This document shows positions 46,839 through 55,379 of a stretch of DNA of 64,000 nucleotides, one piece after another (position 1 is the first letter of the stretch; every line of letters begins with the position of its first letter). The position numbers and the translations under genes are program-made. Origin of the DNA: Myxococcales bacterium (lineage in GTDB: Bacteria; Myxococcota_A; Polyangia; Polyangiales; Polyangiaceae); the NCBI GenBank assembly GCA_016212965.1, contig JACRDA010000276.1, positions 83,967 to 147,966 on the forward strand, given 5' to 3'. The notes beneath the pieces are model-generated. The model did no database searches, was not told where the DNA came from, and saw only the letters and a program-made list of their open reading frames with translations.

Positions 46839-46853
46839 TTCATCGTTGGATGG
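46839..46853 (-). promoter_or_regulatory. possible ArsR-type operator upstream of acr3
   Basis: TTCATCGTTGGATGG is an imperfect inverted repeat whose left half equals that of the arsR operator at 51771-51787 (TTCATC). It is 52 bp before the acr3 start. Weak; the right half differs. Confidence 0.3.
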
Positions 46854-46959
46854 CGATAGAGTGTGCGACGGGGGCCGTCAACTTCGGCCGCGGTGGCGCC
46901 AGGGAGACGCCGCCGTCCGGCCCGGAGTAGCATGGCCCCGGCACAACCCCGGAGGCCCC

Positions 46960-47907
46960 ATGCGCGACCTGTACCCGCCGATCGAGCCCTTCGACACGGG
47001 CTCGCTGAAGGTGTCGGAGCTCCACACGCTCTACTACGAGCAAGTCGGGTCGCCGACGGGCAAGAAGGTGATCTTCCTGCACGGCGGCCCCGGCGGGGTC
47101 ATCGAGCCCGACTACCGGCGCTACTTCGACCCGGCGCGCTGGCACGTGGTGCTCTTCGACCAGCGCGGCTGCGGCCGGAGCACCCCGCACGCCGAGCTGC
47201 GCGAGAACACGACGTGGGATCTCGTGGCCGACATCGAGCGACTGCGCCAGCACCTCGGCGTCGACCGGTGGCACGTCTTCGGAGGCAGCTGGGGCAGCAC
47301 GCTTGCCCTCGCCTACGCCGAGACCCACCCCGAGCGCTGCCTCGGCCTCGTCGTGCGCGGCATCTTCCTCTTGCGCCGCAAGGAGCTCCTGTGGTTCTAC
47401 CAGGAGGGCGCGAGCGCGCTCTTCCCCGACGCCTGGGAGACCTACCTGGCCCCCATCCCCGAGGTCGAGCGCGGCGACCTCATGAGCGCCTACTACCGGC
47501 GCCTGACCTCGCCCGACCCTCGGGTGCGGGCCGAGGCGGCGCGCGCCTGGACCCTCTGGGAGGCGCAGACGAGCCGGCTGTTGCTCGATCCGGACCTCGT
47601 GGCGCGCATGGCGGGCGACACCTTCGCCGACGCCTTCGCGCGCATCGAGTGCCACTACTTCGTGCACGGGGCGTTCTTGCGGAGCGACACCCAGCTGCTC
47701 GACGACGCGCCGAAGATCGCGCACCTGCCCGGCGTGATCGTGCAAGGGCGCTACGACGTCGTGTGCCCCGCCATGAGCGCCTGGGCGCTCGCCAAGGCCT
47801 GGCCCGCCGCCAAGCTCGTCCTCGTCCCCGACGCCGGTCACAGCATGAAGGAGCCCGGCATCCGGACCGCCCTGCTCGACGCCACCGACGCGTTCGCCGG
47901 GGCGTGA
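46960..47907 (+). CDS. pip: proline iminopeptidase
   Basis: Alpha/beta-hydrolase (peptidase S33) that removes N-terminal proline from peptides; cytosolic. 315 residues, the family's usual length. Oxyanion-hole HGGPGG, the family motif FDQRGCGRSTPHA, nucleophile S110 in GGSWGS, catalytic Asp in GRYDVVCP and His in DAGHSM. Start ATG 46960 with GGAGG at a good distance. It is divergent from the acr3 operon and convergent with the AlkZ-like gene. Confidence 0.93.
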   Translation: MRDLYPPIEPFDTGSLKVSELHTLYYEQVGSPTGKKVIFLHGGPGGVIEPDYRRYFDPARWHVVLFDQRGCGRSTPHAELRENTTWDLVADIERLRQHLGVDRWHVFGGSWGSTLALAYAETHPERCLGLVVRGIFLLRRKELLWFYQEGASALFPDAWETYLAPIPEVERGDLMSAYYRRLTSPDPRVRAEAARAWTLWEAQTSRLLLDPDLVARMAGDTFADAFARIECHYFVHGAFLRSDTQLLDDAPKIAHLPGVIVQGRYDVVCPAMSAWALAKAWPAAKLVLVPDAGHSMKEPGIRTALLDATDAFAGA

Positions 47908-47913
47908 CGCCGG

Positions 47914-49008
47914 TCACGTCATCACGGCATCGACACCCAGAAAGCGACCATAGCGGTTCGCGGCCGCAGCGATCGAGGCTCGGTCCGCCCGCTTGCGGGG
48001 CCCGAAGAGGGTGACCTCGATCGCGACCGCCCGGTTGCCGAGCGTGCGACGCCAGGTGCCGACGACGCGGCCGCCGACGACGACGCACGGATCGAGCATG
48101 CCGCCGCCGGCGTTCACCCGCGCGACGTGCGCCGGGTCGAGCACCGCGCTCCGATCGCGGTACGCGACGAGGTACTCGTCGAACGCCGGGAGCAGGTAGG
48201 CGTCGGAGCTCGGTGCGGCGCGCGTGTCGCTCGCGCGGAAGTACGTCCGTCCGTCGATGCTCTCGCGGACGAGGCTGGAGCGGATCGATTCGAGCCCGTG
48301 GCGCGCGTCCGACTGTGGGAGGCCGGACCACCACGCGAGATCCTGCACCGTGGCGGGGCCGCGGCTCCGGAAGTAGCGCGCTGCGAGCCTGGCGAGCGCC
48401 TCCTCGCGCGGCACGGTGGGGGTCGCGGCGACGCGGTCGTCGAGCAGCGCGTACGTCGCGTGCTTGCCGCGACGCGCCCCGCTGCAGATCACGGCGTCGA
48501 GCTCGGCACGCGCCAGCAGGTGCGCGAGGCGCTGGCCGTCGGTCGCGATGCCTGCGCGCTCGAGGACGGCGGCGAGCTCGCCGCGCGTCCGGTGCGCGCC
48601 GTCGGCGAGGACCTTCGCGAGGGCGGCGTTGCTGCGGCGCACGGTCGCCGGCTCGAGCTCGAGCTGACGGTAGCGGTTCGCGGCGCGCGCGATCACCCGC
48701 GGTGCCACGAGGGAGAGCGTCCAGCGGACGTCGGCGGGCGCGATGAGCTGCCAGGTGCCGCGCAGCGCGTGCGTGCGCAGCACGCTGCCCTCGTCGAGTG
48801 CGCGCTCGACGAGCGCATCCGTGGCCTCGTCGGCGCCGAGACGAAGACCGACCGCCCATTTGGCCCCGGCGTAGTCCTGGGCCTGGAGCGCGCCGAGGTG
48901 CGCGACGACCTCGGCCGGCGTCGCGAGCACGGGGTGCGCGATCTGCTGCGCGAGGAGGCGGCGAGCAGCGAGCTCGAGCGGTCGTTCCGCCTGGATCGAC
49001 CCATCCAT
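47914..49008 (-). CDS. winged-helix DNA glycosylase-like protein (AlkZ/YcaQ family)
   Basis: 364 residues of the HTH_42 (DUF1006) family, whose members AlkZ and YcaQ/AlkX excise bulky N-alkylpurines or unhook interstrand crosslinks. Visible: LARRLLAQQI, then the catalytic Q-x-Q motif Q42-A-Q44 in LGALQAQDYAGAKWAVGLRL, TWQLIAPADVRWTL, RAELDAVICSGARRGKHATYALLDDR, SRGPATVQDLAWWSGL and the C-terminal FDEYLVAYRDRSAVL. The QxQ form points toward the AlkZ-like branch. Cytosolic and monomeric as far as known. No biosynthetic cluster for a DNA crosslinker is next to it, so it is probably general repair. Confidence 0.87.
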   Translation of the reverse strand: MDGSIQAERPLELAARRLLAQQIAHPVLATPAEVVAHLGALQAQDYAGAKWAVGLRLGADEATDALVERALDEGSVLRTHALRGTWQLIAPADVRWTLSLVAPRVIARAANRYRQLELEPATVRRSNAALAKVLADGAHRTRGELAAVLERAGIATDGQRLAHLLARAELDAVICSGARRGKHATYALLDDRVAATPTVPREEALARLAARYFRSRGPATVQDLAWWSGLPQSDARHGLESIRSSLVRESIDGRTYFRASDTRAAPSSDAYLLPAFDEYLVAYRDRSAVLDPAHVARVNAGGGMLDPCVVVGGRVVGTWRRTLGNRAVAIEVTLFGPRKRADRASIAAAANRYGRFLGVDAVMT

Positions 49009-49067
49009 CTGCGCATCGTGTCATGCGCGCGCGGCGCACGCAGACACAACCGGCGACCCGCCGAACG

Positions 49068-49676
49068 TCACGGGCGAGGCGGCCCCGGCGGCGGTCCACC
49101 GGGCCCCCCCGGCGGCGGTCCACCGGGTCCACCTGGCGGCGGCATGTGGGCGGGCACGCAGGCGAGGGGCTTGTCGGGGTCGGGTCCCTTGCGACAGGTG
49201 CCCTCGACCGAGCGCGCGGGCAGCGCGATCTTGCACGCGGCGCTGGCCGCGAGCTCCTTGCACGCGGCGAGGGCCTCGGGCGGCGGGCCGAATCCCGGGG
49301 GCGGCGGCATGTCTGCCGGCACGCACAGGAGCGGCTTGTCGGCGCCCTCGGGGCCCTGGCGACAGGTGCCCTCGACCGAGCGCTCGGGCAGCGCGATCTT
49401 GCACGCGGCGTCGGCCGCGAGCTCCTTGCACGCGGCGAGGGCCTCGGGCGGCGGGCCCATGGGGCCGGGTCCACCGTGTCCGGGCGGGCCCCAGTGACCC
49501 GGAGGAGGGCCGGGAGGCGGACCGCCGTGCTCCGGGCCGCCGGGGTGACCCGGGGGAGGTCCGGGGGGTGGGCCGCCGTGGTCCGGGCCGCCGTGCGCGG
49601 CGCAGGGGCAGGGCTGATGGGCGCATGCGCCGAGGCCGAGGGCGAGCACCATCGGGGCGAGGATCGAAGCTCTCAT
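49068..49676 (-). CDS. Pro/Gly-rich lipoprotein with duplicated Cys module
   Basis: 202 residues. MRASILAPMVLALGLGAC ends in a lipobox with Cys18. A Pro/Gly/His-rich segment (GGPPPGPPPGH units) follows. Then two tandem modules of about 50 residues: PPPEALAACKELAADAACKI, ALPERSVEGTCRQGPEGADK, PLLCVPADMPPP, and a near copy with AASAACKIALPARSVEGTCRKG. Each has four Cys. The C-terminal tail is again Pro/Gly-rich. The module duplication is visible at DNA level too. Probably an outer-membrane or surface protein; function unknown. Divergent neighbours; stands alone. Confidence 0.78.
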   Translation of the reverse strand: MRASILAPMVLALGLGACAHQPCPCAAHGGPDHGGPPPGPPPGHPGGPEHGGPPPGPPPGHWGPPGHGGPGPMGPPPEALAACKELAADAACKIALPERSVEGTCRQGPEGADKPLLCVPADMPPPPGFGPPPEALAACKELAASAACKIALPARSVEGTCRKGPDPDKPLACVPAHMPPPGGPGGPPPGGPGGPPPGPPRP

Positions 49677-49833
49677 GCGGGTCTCCTTGGGAGTCGGCGC
49701 GTCCGCGCGCGGGGGCCGCTCCTGCTCGAGCCAGACAGCCGACGCAGCCAGAGCGTTAGGCGCCCACCAGGCTCGCCGCCACGAGCGGGTGCGCCGAGGG
49801 CGGCGTGCGTGGCCGGGTCGTCGGCCCGACGGC

Positions 49834-50844
49834 TCAGCTCCGCTCCTCGTGCTCGAGGTTGCGCCAGCCGGGCGCGAGCTCCGGCGGCGGCTCGGTCGCG
49901 GCGACCGGCGCCTCGGCGAGGACGCGATGCACGGCGCGCGTGCCCGAGGCGACCGCGCGCTCGATGCCGAGCAGCAGCGTCGGCTCGTAGATCGCGCCGA
50001 AGGGCTCGGGGCCCTCGGGACGCAGCCGCGGCAGCACGGCCCAGCGCCCCGGGCGCCGCTGGGCGCAGAGCCAGCGCGCCTGCGCCTCGCCGAAGTCGCG
50101 CTGCCCGCGCGCCACGCAGAGCCACGCGCGGTCGGGGTCGTAGCGCAGGAGGCCGAGCAGGCCCGCGAGCGGTCCCTCGACGCCGGGCAGATCGGGCAGG
50201 CCGAGCGAGAGCCCGCGCTCCGCCGTCCGGAGGTCCCCGCCGACGAGCAGGAAGCGATCCGACAGCGCCTCGAGGCGCACGAGCTGCGGCGCGAGGTCCG
50301 GGGCGACCTGTCCGAGCGCTCCGCCCGGCGCTCCCGCCGCGAACGGGCGTCCCCCCACGAAGAGCGCGACCCCGAGCGGCCGGCGCGCCCAGGCGGCCTC
50401 GAGCCACGCGACGACGGCGGCCTCGGCGGCCTCGACCCGGCCGTCGCCCGCGGGGAGCGTCGCGACGACCTCGCCCGCGTCGATCGCCGGACGCCCCTCG
50501 GGGTGCTCGAGCGCGAGCTTGGGGCCCGGCGAGCTCTTGTGACCCTCGACGAGGACGAGGTCGAGATCGAGCGGCATGCGCGCCAGGACATCCGTGAGCG
50601 GCACCGGCCCCGCCTCGCGGATGCGCACGAAGTGTTGCCCCGGATCGTGCGCGGAGACGGCGGCCGCGCCGGCCTCGAAGAAGCGCGCCGTGTCCTTGCC
50701 CGCCGCGTCGAGGGTCAGTCGGTGGGTGTCGTGCTTGAGCACGCCGACGCGCAGGCCGCGCGCGGCCAGGCGCGGCAACAGGGCCACGATGAGCGTGGTC
50801 TTGCCGGCGCCGGAGTAGCCGCAGACGGCGAGGACGAGTCGCAT
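49834..50844 (-). CDS. mobB: MobB-type protein fused to a degenerate MobA-like domain
   Basis: 336 residues. Residues 1-160 are MobB: P-loop GYSGAGKTTL (residues 9-18), VLKHDTHRLTLDAAGKDTAR, LVLVEGHKSSPGPKL. MobB binds GTP and helps MobA attach GMP to molybdopterin for bis-MGD enzymes. Residues about 175-336 look like a MobA scaffold (GVALFVGGRPFAAG, GPLAGLLGLLRYDPDRAWLC, PFGAIYEPTLLLGIERAVAS, WRNLEHEE), but the nucleotide-binding signature GGxSxRMGxDK is lost, so catalysis by this half is doubtful. The ATG at 50844 is used; an extension to 50901 lacks support. It fits the two bis-MGD enzymes in the window. Confidence 0.8.
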   Translation of the reverse strand: MRLVLAVCGYSGAGKTTLIVALLPRLAARGLRVGVLKHDTHRLTLDAAGKDTARFFEAGAAAVSAHDPGQHFVRIREAGPVPLTDVLARMPLDLDLVLVEGHKSSPGPKLALEHPEGRPAIDAGEVVATLPAGDGRVEAAEAAVVAWLEAAWARRPLGVALFVGGRPFAAGAPGGALGQVAPDLAPQLVRLEALSDRFLLVGGDLRTAERGLSLGLPDLPGVEGPLAGLLGLLRYDPDRAWLCVARGQRDFGEAQARWLCAQRRPGRWAVLPRLRPEGPEPFGAIYEPTLLLGIERAVASGTRAVHRVLAEAPVAATEPPPELAPGWRNLEHEERS

Positions 50845-50920
50845 GGCGTGCCATGCGTGCCACCGACGGCCCGCGCCGGCAACGGCGAAGCGTGAGCGCA
50901 CGCCCAGCGGCGTCCCGCGC

Positions 50921-51313
50921 CTACCTCGCGTCCAGCCGCGGCAGCTGCGGCATGGAGTCGAAGTCGCGATCGAGCGTGTGCAGGGTCGCGCCGTGCTGGA
51001 GGACCAGCGCCGCGATCCAGACGTCGTGGATCGGGATGGGCGTCCCTTGCTTGGTCAACTGGAGCTTCAGCTGGGCATAGAAGTGCGTCGTCGCCTCGTC
51101 GCAGTCGAGGACGCGCACGCGCGGCGAGTCGAGGAACTGGAGCAGCGCCGCCTCGTTCTGCTTGCCCTTCGTGCCCTTGGCAAACCCGAACCGCAGCTCG
51201 GCCAGCACGGGCACCGGTAGGTGAAGCTCGTCCGCCTCGCGGACGGCCGCGACGGTGAGCGGCGCACCATCCATGAACGCGCGGTACGTGTTGGTGTCGA
51301 GCGCCAGCTTCAC
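50921..51313 (-). CDS. PIN-domain (VapC/FitB-type) toxin
   Basis: 130 residues. PIN acidic residues: D6 in LALDTNTYRAFM, E in PVLAELRFGFAKG, D in IPIHDVWIAALVLQHGA and D in LHTLDRDFDSMP. The DTNTYRAF opening and the AELRFG motif are typical of VapC ribonucleases paired with ribbon-helix-helix antitoxins. Expected to cleave RNA (often tRNA) when freed. It overlaps the upstream antitoxin by 4 bp (ATGA, 51310-51313). The pair is complete and looks functional. Confidence 0.9.
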   Translation of the reverse strand: MKLALDTNTYRAFMDGAPLTVAAVREADELHLPVPVLAELRFGFAKGTKGKQNEAALLQFLDSPRVRVLDCDEATTHFYAQLKLQLTKQGTPIPIHDVWIAALVLQHGATLHTLDRDFDSMPQLPRLDAR

Positions 51314-51570
51314 TGCCAGTCTCGCAGGTCGACCTTCCGCTGCTCGTCCAGGGCGCGGTCGGTCTCCGGATCGTGGACCCAGCTGCCGATCAGGTGATCG
51401 AGGTCGTCATGGACGCGCGGCGCCTGCGCCACCGCGGCCGCCGTCGCCAGGACCTCGAGCACGATCGCATTCAGGCTGCGCCCCTGGTCCACGGCGCGCT
51501 TGCGCAACGCGCGGTCGACCGAGCGCGGGACGTCCCGGATCGTGTACTGGACGCGTGCCTTCACCTTCAT
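51310..51570 (-). CDS. ribbon-helix-helix antitoxin (FitA/VapB-like)
   Basis: 86 residues. [20 protein letters not shown] begins the beta strand and helix of an RHH DNA-binding domain, followed by [20 protein letters not shown], the second helix. The C-terminal part ([20 protein letters not shown]) would bind the toxin. The start ATG at 51570 lies at one arm of a perfect inverted repeat, consistent with autorepression. Overlaps the PIN toxin gene by 4 bp. Confidence 0.88.
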   Translation of the reverse strand: MKVKARVQYTIRDVPRSVDRALRKRAVDQGRSLNAIVLEVLATAAAVAQAPRVHDDLDHLIGSWVHDPETDRALDEQRKVDLRDWQ

Positions 51571-51599
51571 GCCTACATCATGGCATGAAGGCGTAGGCA
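51570..51599 (-). promoter_or_regulatory. operator of the PIN/RHH toxin-antitoxin operon
   Basis: Perfect 7-bp inverted repeat TGCCTAC / GTAGGCA (51570-51576 and 51593-51599) flanking 16 bases that contain two CATG boxes. One arm touches the antitoxin start codon. Confidence 0.6.
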
Positions 51600-51770
51600 G
51601 CGCAACGGAGGGAGCACGGGAGACCCGGCGAGCGCCGTGGTCGTGGGCTCACTCGGCGGCAGTCGGGGCGGCGGTCGCCACGCGCTCGACGAGCCCCTCG
51701 ACGGCTTCCCTCAGGCGCTGCAGGATCCCTTCGTTGTTCGTGCCGCGGATGTCGACGGCGACGAGGTATC

Positions 51771-51787
51771 GTTCATCTACGATGAAC
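51771..51787 (+). promoter_or_regulatory. ArsR operator overlapping the arsR start
   Basis: Perfect 7-bp inverted repeat with 3-base spacer, GTTCATCTACGATGAAC. The arsR start codon (51782) lies in the right arm, so arsR is probably autoregulated from a leaderless or very short-leader transcript. Confidence 0.6.
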
Positions 51788-52123
51788 AAACCGACCGCCC
51801 CCGACTGTTGCCCGGCGCCGAGCGCCGCGCCCGACCTCCGCCCCGTCGAGGGGCGCGGGGCCGACGAGGAGCTCGCCGTGCTCGCCAAGGCGATCGGCCA
51901 CCCGGCGCGGATCCAGATCCTCCGCCTGCTGACCCACCGGACGGCCTGCGTCTGCGGCGACATCGTGGACGAGCTGCCGCTCGCGCAGTCGACCGTGTCG
52001 CAGCACCTGAAGGTGCTGAAGGAGGCGGGGCTCGTTCGCGGCGAGGTCGACGGTCCGCGCGTCTGCTACTGCCTCGAGCCGCGCGCCCTGCGCCGCCTGC
52101 GGGTGCTCGTGGCGGGACTGTGA
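51782..52123 (+). CDS. arsR: arsenic-responsive repressor ArsR
   Basis: Winged-helix repressor released from DNA by arsenite. 113 residues. [20 protein letters not shown] starts the fold, the metal site is [12 protein letters not shown] (the CVCxL box of As(III)/Sb(III) sensors), and [21 protein letters not shown] is the recognition helix and wing. An N-terminal CC pair (DCCPAPS) may add ligands. It is an orphan now: the genes after it are broken (arsA piece, membrane-protein piece), while acr3-arsC lie 5 kb to the left. Start ATG 51782, inside its own operator. Confidence 0.93.
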   Translation: MNKPTAPDCCPAPSAAPDLRPVEGRGADEELAVLAKAIGHPARIQILRLLTHRTACVCGDIVDELPLAQSTVSQHLKVLKEAGLVRGEVDGPRVCYCLEPRALRRLRVLVAGL

Positions 52124-52130
52124 CGGCCCC

Positions 52131-52148
52131 GTGGTGACCGGTCACCAC
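52131..52148. repeat. 18-bp perfect palindrome after arsR
   Basis: GTGGTGACCGGTCACCAC, seven bases after the arsR stop. It could form a 7-bp hairpin with a CCGG loop (weak terminator) or be a protein-binding site. Confidence 0.6.
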
Positions 52149-52173
52149 GCCTCCCGCCCATCGAAAGCCGACG

Positions 52174-52320
52174 ATGATCGAAACGCCCGGCGTGACGAGC
52201 ACCTTCGCAGGGGAGCGGCTCGACGAGCTCGTCGACGAGCTCGCGGCGCGCGGCCGCGGCGTCGTGATGACCTTGGGCAAGGGTGGGGTCGGCAAGACGA
52301 CCCTGGCGGCGCGCATCGCG
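52174..52320 (+). pseudogene. arsA fragment (start of the second ATPase half)
   Basis: The frame reads TPGVTSTFAGERLDELVDEL, AARGRGVVMTLGKGGVGKTT and LAARIA, matching the linker and P-loop that open the second half of the arsenite-pump ATPase ArsA (LDxLVDxIAxxxxGLxMxMGKGGVGKTT). After about 52320 similarity stops abruptly and the frame becomes Cys/Arg/Ser-rich noise. ArsA is normally about 580 residues, so both ends are missing. The remnant lies directly behind arsR, its usual operon partner. Confidence 0.7.
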
Positions 52321-52397
52321 TCGTGCCCTTGCCGTGCGTCGGGCGGTCGCGGCGGTGCCGGAACTGTCGCCGGCAATCGGCACGGCAGAGTCGTCTG

Positions 52398-52487
52398 CGC
52401 AATGTCTCGCAAGCGCCGCGCGTCCTCGAGGTCGTGTGCGGCGTGCTGGTGCTCTTCGCTGCCGGCGTGCTCGTCTACAGGGCGTGA
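52398..52487 (+). pseudogene. 3' end of a lost membrane protein gene
   Basis: Thirty codons, NVSQAPRVLEVVCGVLVLFA then AGVLVYRA and a stop, look like the last transmembrane helix of a transporter (ArsG or CcdA-like carriers end this way). No start or upstream homology is visible; the reading joins unrelated sequence. Taken with the arsA piece it suggests an internal deletion of an ars operon. Confidence 0.4.
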
Positions 52488-52546
52488 GGAAGGGAAACAC
52501 CGCGCCCACCTTGTCACACCGGGGCGCTCGTGCGTACCTTGGCGCC

Positions 52547-53908
<1,362 letters not shown>

Positions 53909-53918
53909 GCGGCTGGTG

Positions 53919-55379
53919 CTAGGTCGGCAGGCTCGTCGTGTCGGCCGCGTCGCTGCGCCGCAGCCACAGCGTGACGGTGGTCCCGGCGGGCGAGCTCTCG
54001 AGCTCGAGCTCGCCGCCGTGCGAGTCGAGGATGGACTTCGTGACGGACAGGCCGAGACCCGTGCCCTCGCCGGCGGCCTTGGTGCTGAAGAACGGCTCGA
54101 GCACGCGCGCGCGCAGGACCTCCGGGATGCCGGGGCCGTCGTCCTCCACCGCGAGGCCGACCCACGCGTCGCGGTCCCGCCTCCGCACCCGGATCTCGCC
54201 GCCGTCCTTCGTCACGTAGGCGGCGTTGAGCAGCAGGTTCAGAAGGGCCTGGACGATCTGCCCGCGGTCGACGTGCACCGGCGCCGGCGCGCCGTCGTCC
54301 GAGCCCTCGGGCATGGTGAGCGCGATCCGGCGCGCGCGCAGCATCGGACGCACGAGCGCGGTGCCCTCCTCGAGGAGCGCCTGCGCCGTCGCGGGCGCGA
54401 GCTCGAGCGGGCGCGGCCTGCCGAAGTCGAGCAGATCGCGCATCACGCGCTCGATGCGCGCGAGCGCCTCGCGGGCCAGATCCCGGTACTCGCTCCGCTT
54501 CTCGGGCGGCAGGTCGTCGCGCTCGAGGCGGTGCAGGCAGTTCTTGAGCCCCGCGAGGGGGTTGTTCACCTCGTGCGCCAGCCCCGCCACGACGACGCCG
54601 AGCGCCGCCAGCCGCTCGGTCGTCGCCTGCTGCTGGCGCGCGCGCAGCTCCTCGAGCTGCGCCGTCCGCAGGCGCTTCATCATCTGGTTGAAGCGGGCCG
54701 CGAGCTCGCCGATCTCGTCGCGGCTGCCGACCTCGACCGCCACGTGCGTCACGCTCGGGTCGAAGCGGTCCGCGGCGGCGAGCAGGCGCCCGACCGGGCG
54801 CGCGATGCGCCGTCCCATCCAGAACGCCGCCACGAGCCCGGCGGCCACCATCCCGAGCGCGGTCAAGCCGAGCCACAGGGCCGTGCGGTCGCGCGCCGTC
54901 TGCGCGACCGACATGTCGAGGCCGATGCGCAGCATGCCTCCCTGGCCGTCGAGGATGGGCTCGGCGAGGTCGAGGTAGCGGTTGCCGGCGTGCACGAGCA
55001 CGAGGGGGCCTACACCGTCGGCCCGCTTGCGAGCTTCCACCACGCCGGCGGGCTGGGGCACCGAGCCATAGGACGCGGCGAGGACGCGACCCGCTTGCAC
55101 CACGAAGCAGTAGGTGACGCCATCGGTCGCGACGGCGCCCGCCGTGAGCTCCCAGAGCGCGATGGGATCCTCGACCAGCACCGCCTCGGTCGCCTCGCGG
55201 GCCAAGAGGCGCGCCACGCTCCGGCCGAGGAGCTCCTGCTCGGTGGCGAGGGCGCGGCTCGAGATGCGCGTGCCGATGACGAGGTGCACGGCGTGCATGA
55301 CGACGACGCCGAGCGCGGCGAGCGCCGCGAGCTTCATCCAGAGCCGGACGCGCATCGCGCGCCGGACGGGCGCGGTCAC
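53919..55379 (-). CDS. membrane sensor histidine kinase (AioS/ArxS-like position)
   Basis: 486 residues. Two transmembrane helices (about 13-36 and 163-188) bracket a periplasmic domain of about 125 residues, followed by HAMP (about 190-245), a dimerisation domain with H269 in AGLAHEVNNPLAG, and an ATPase domain with N (LLNLLLNAAYVTKDGG), G1 (VEDDGPGIPEVLRARVLEPF) and G2 (GEGTGLGLSVTKSIL) boxes. The GTG start at 55379 overlaps the stop of the PhnD-like lipoprotein gene (GTGA), so the two proteins are made together and probably interact in the periplasm. Cognate regulator: the NtrC-type protein encoded at 52547. Confidence 0.92.
   Translation of the reverse strand: MTAPVRRAMRVRLWMKLAALAALGVVVMHAVHLVIGTRISSRALATEQELLGRSVARLLAREATEAVLVEDPIALWELTAGAVATDGVTYCFVVQAGRVLAASYGSVPQPAGVVEARKRADGVGPLVLVHAGNRYLDLAEPILDGQGGMLRIGLDMSVAQTARDRTALWLGLTALGMVAAGLVAAFWMGRRIARPVGRLLAAADRFDPSVTHVAVEVGSRDEIGELAARFNQMMKRLRTAQLEELRARQQQATTERLAALGVVVAGLAHEVNNPLAGLKNCLHRLERDDLPPEKRSEYRDLAREALARIERVMRDLLDFGRPRPLELAPATAQALLEEGTALVRPMLRARRIALTMPEGSDDGAPAPVHVDRGQIVQALLNLLLNAAYVTKDGGEIRVRRRDRDAWVGLAVEDDGPGIPEVLRARVLEPFFSTKAAGEGTGLGLSVTKSILDSHGGELELESSPAGTTVTLWLRRSDAADTTSLPT

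Noticed and set aside
51649..51963. A reverse-strand open frame across the arsR promoter ending [24 protein letters not shown] sequence.
   Set aside because: The C-terminal 40 residues look protein-like, but there is no start with a ribosome-binding site and the upstream part is the antisense of arsR. Possibly a small gene remnant; not supportable.
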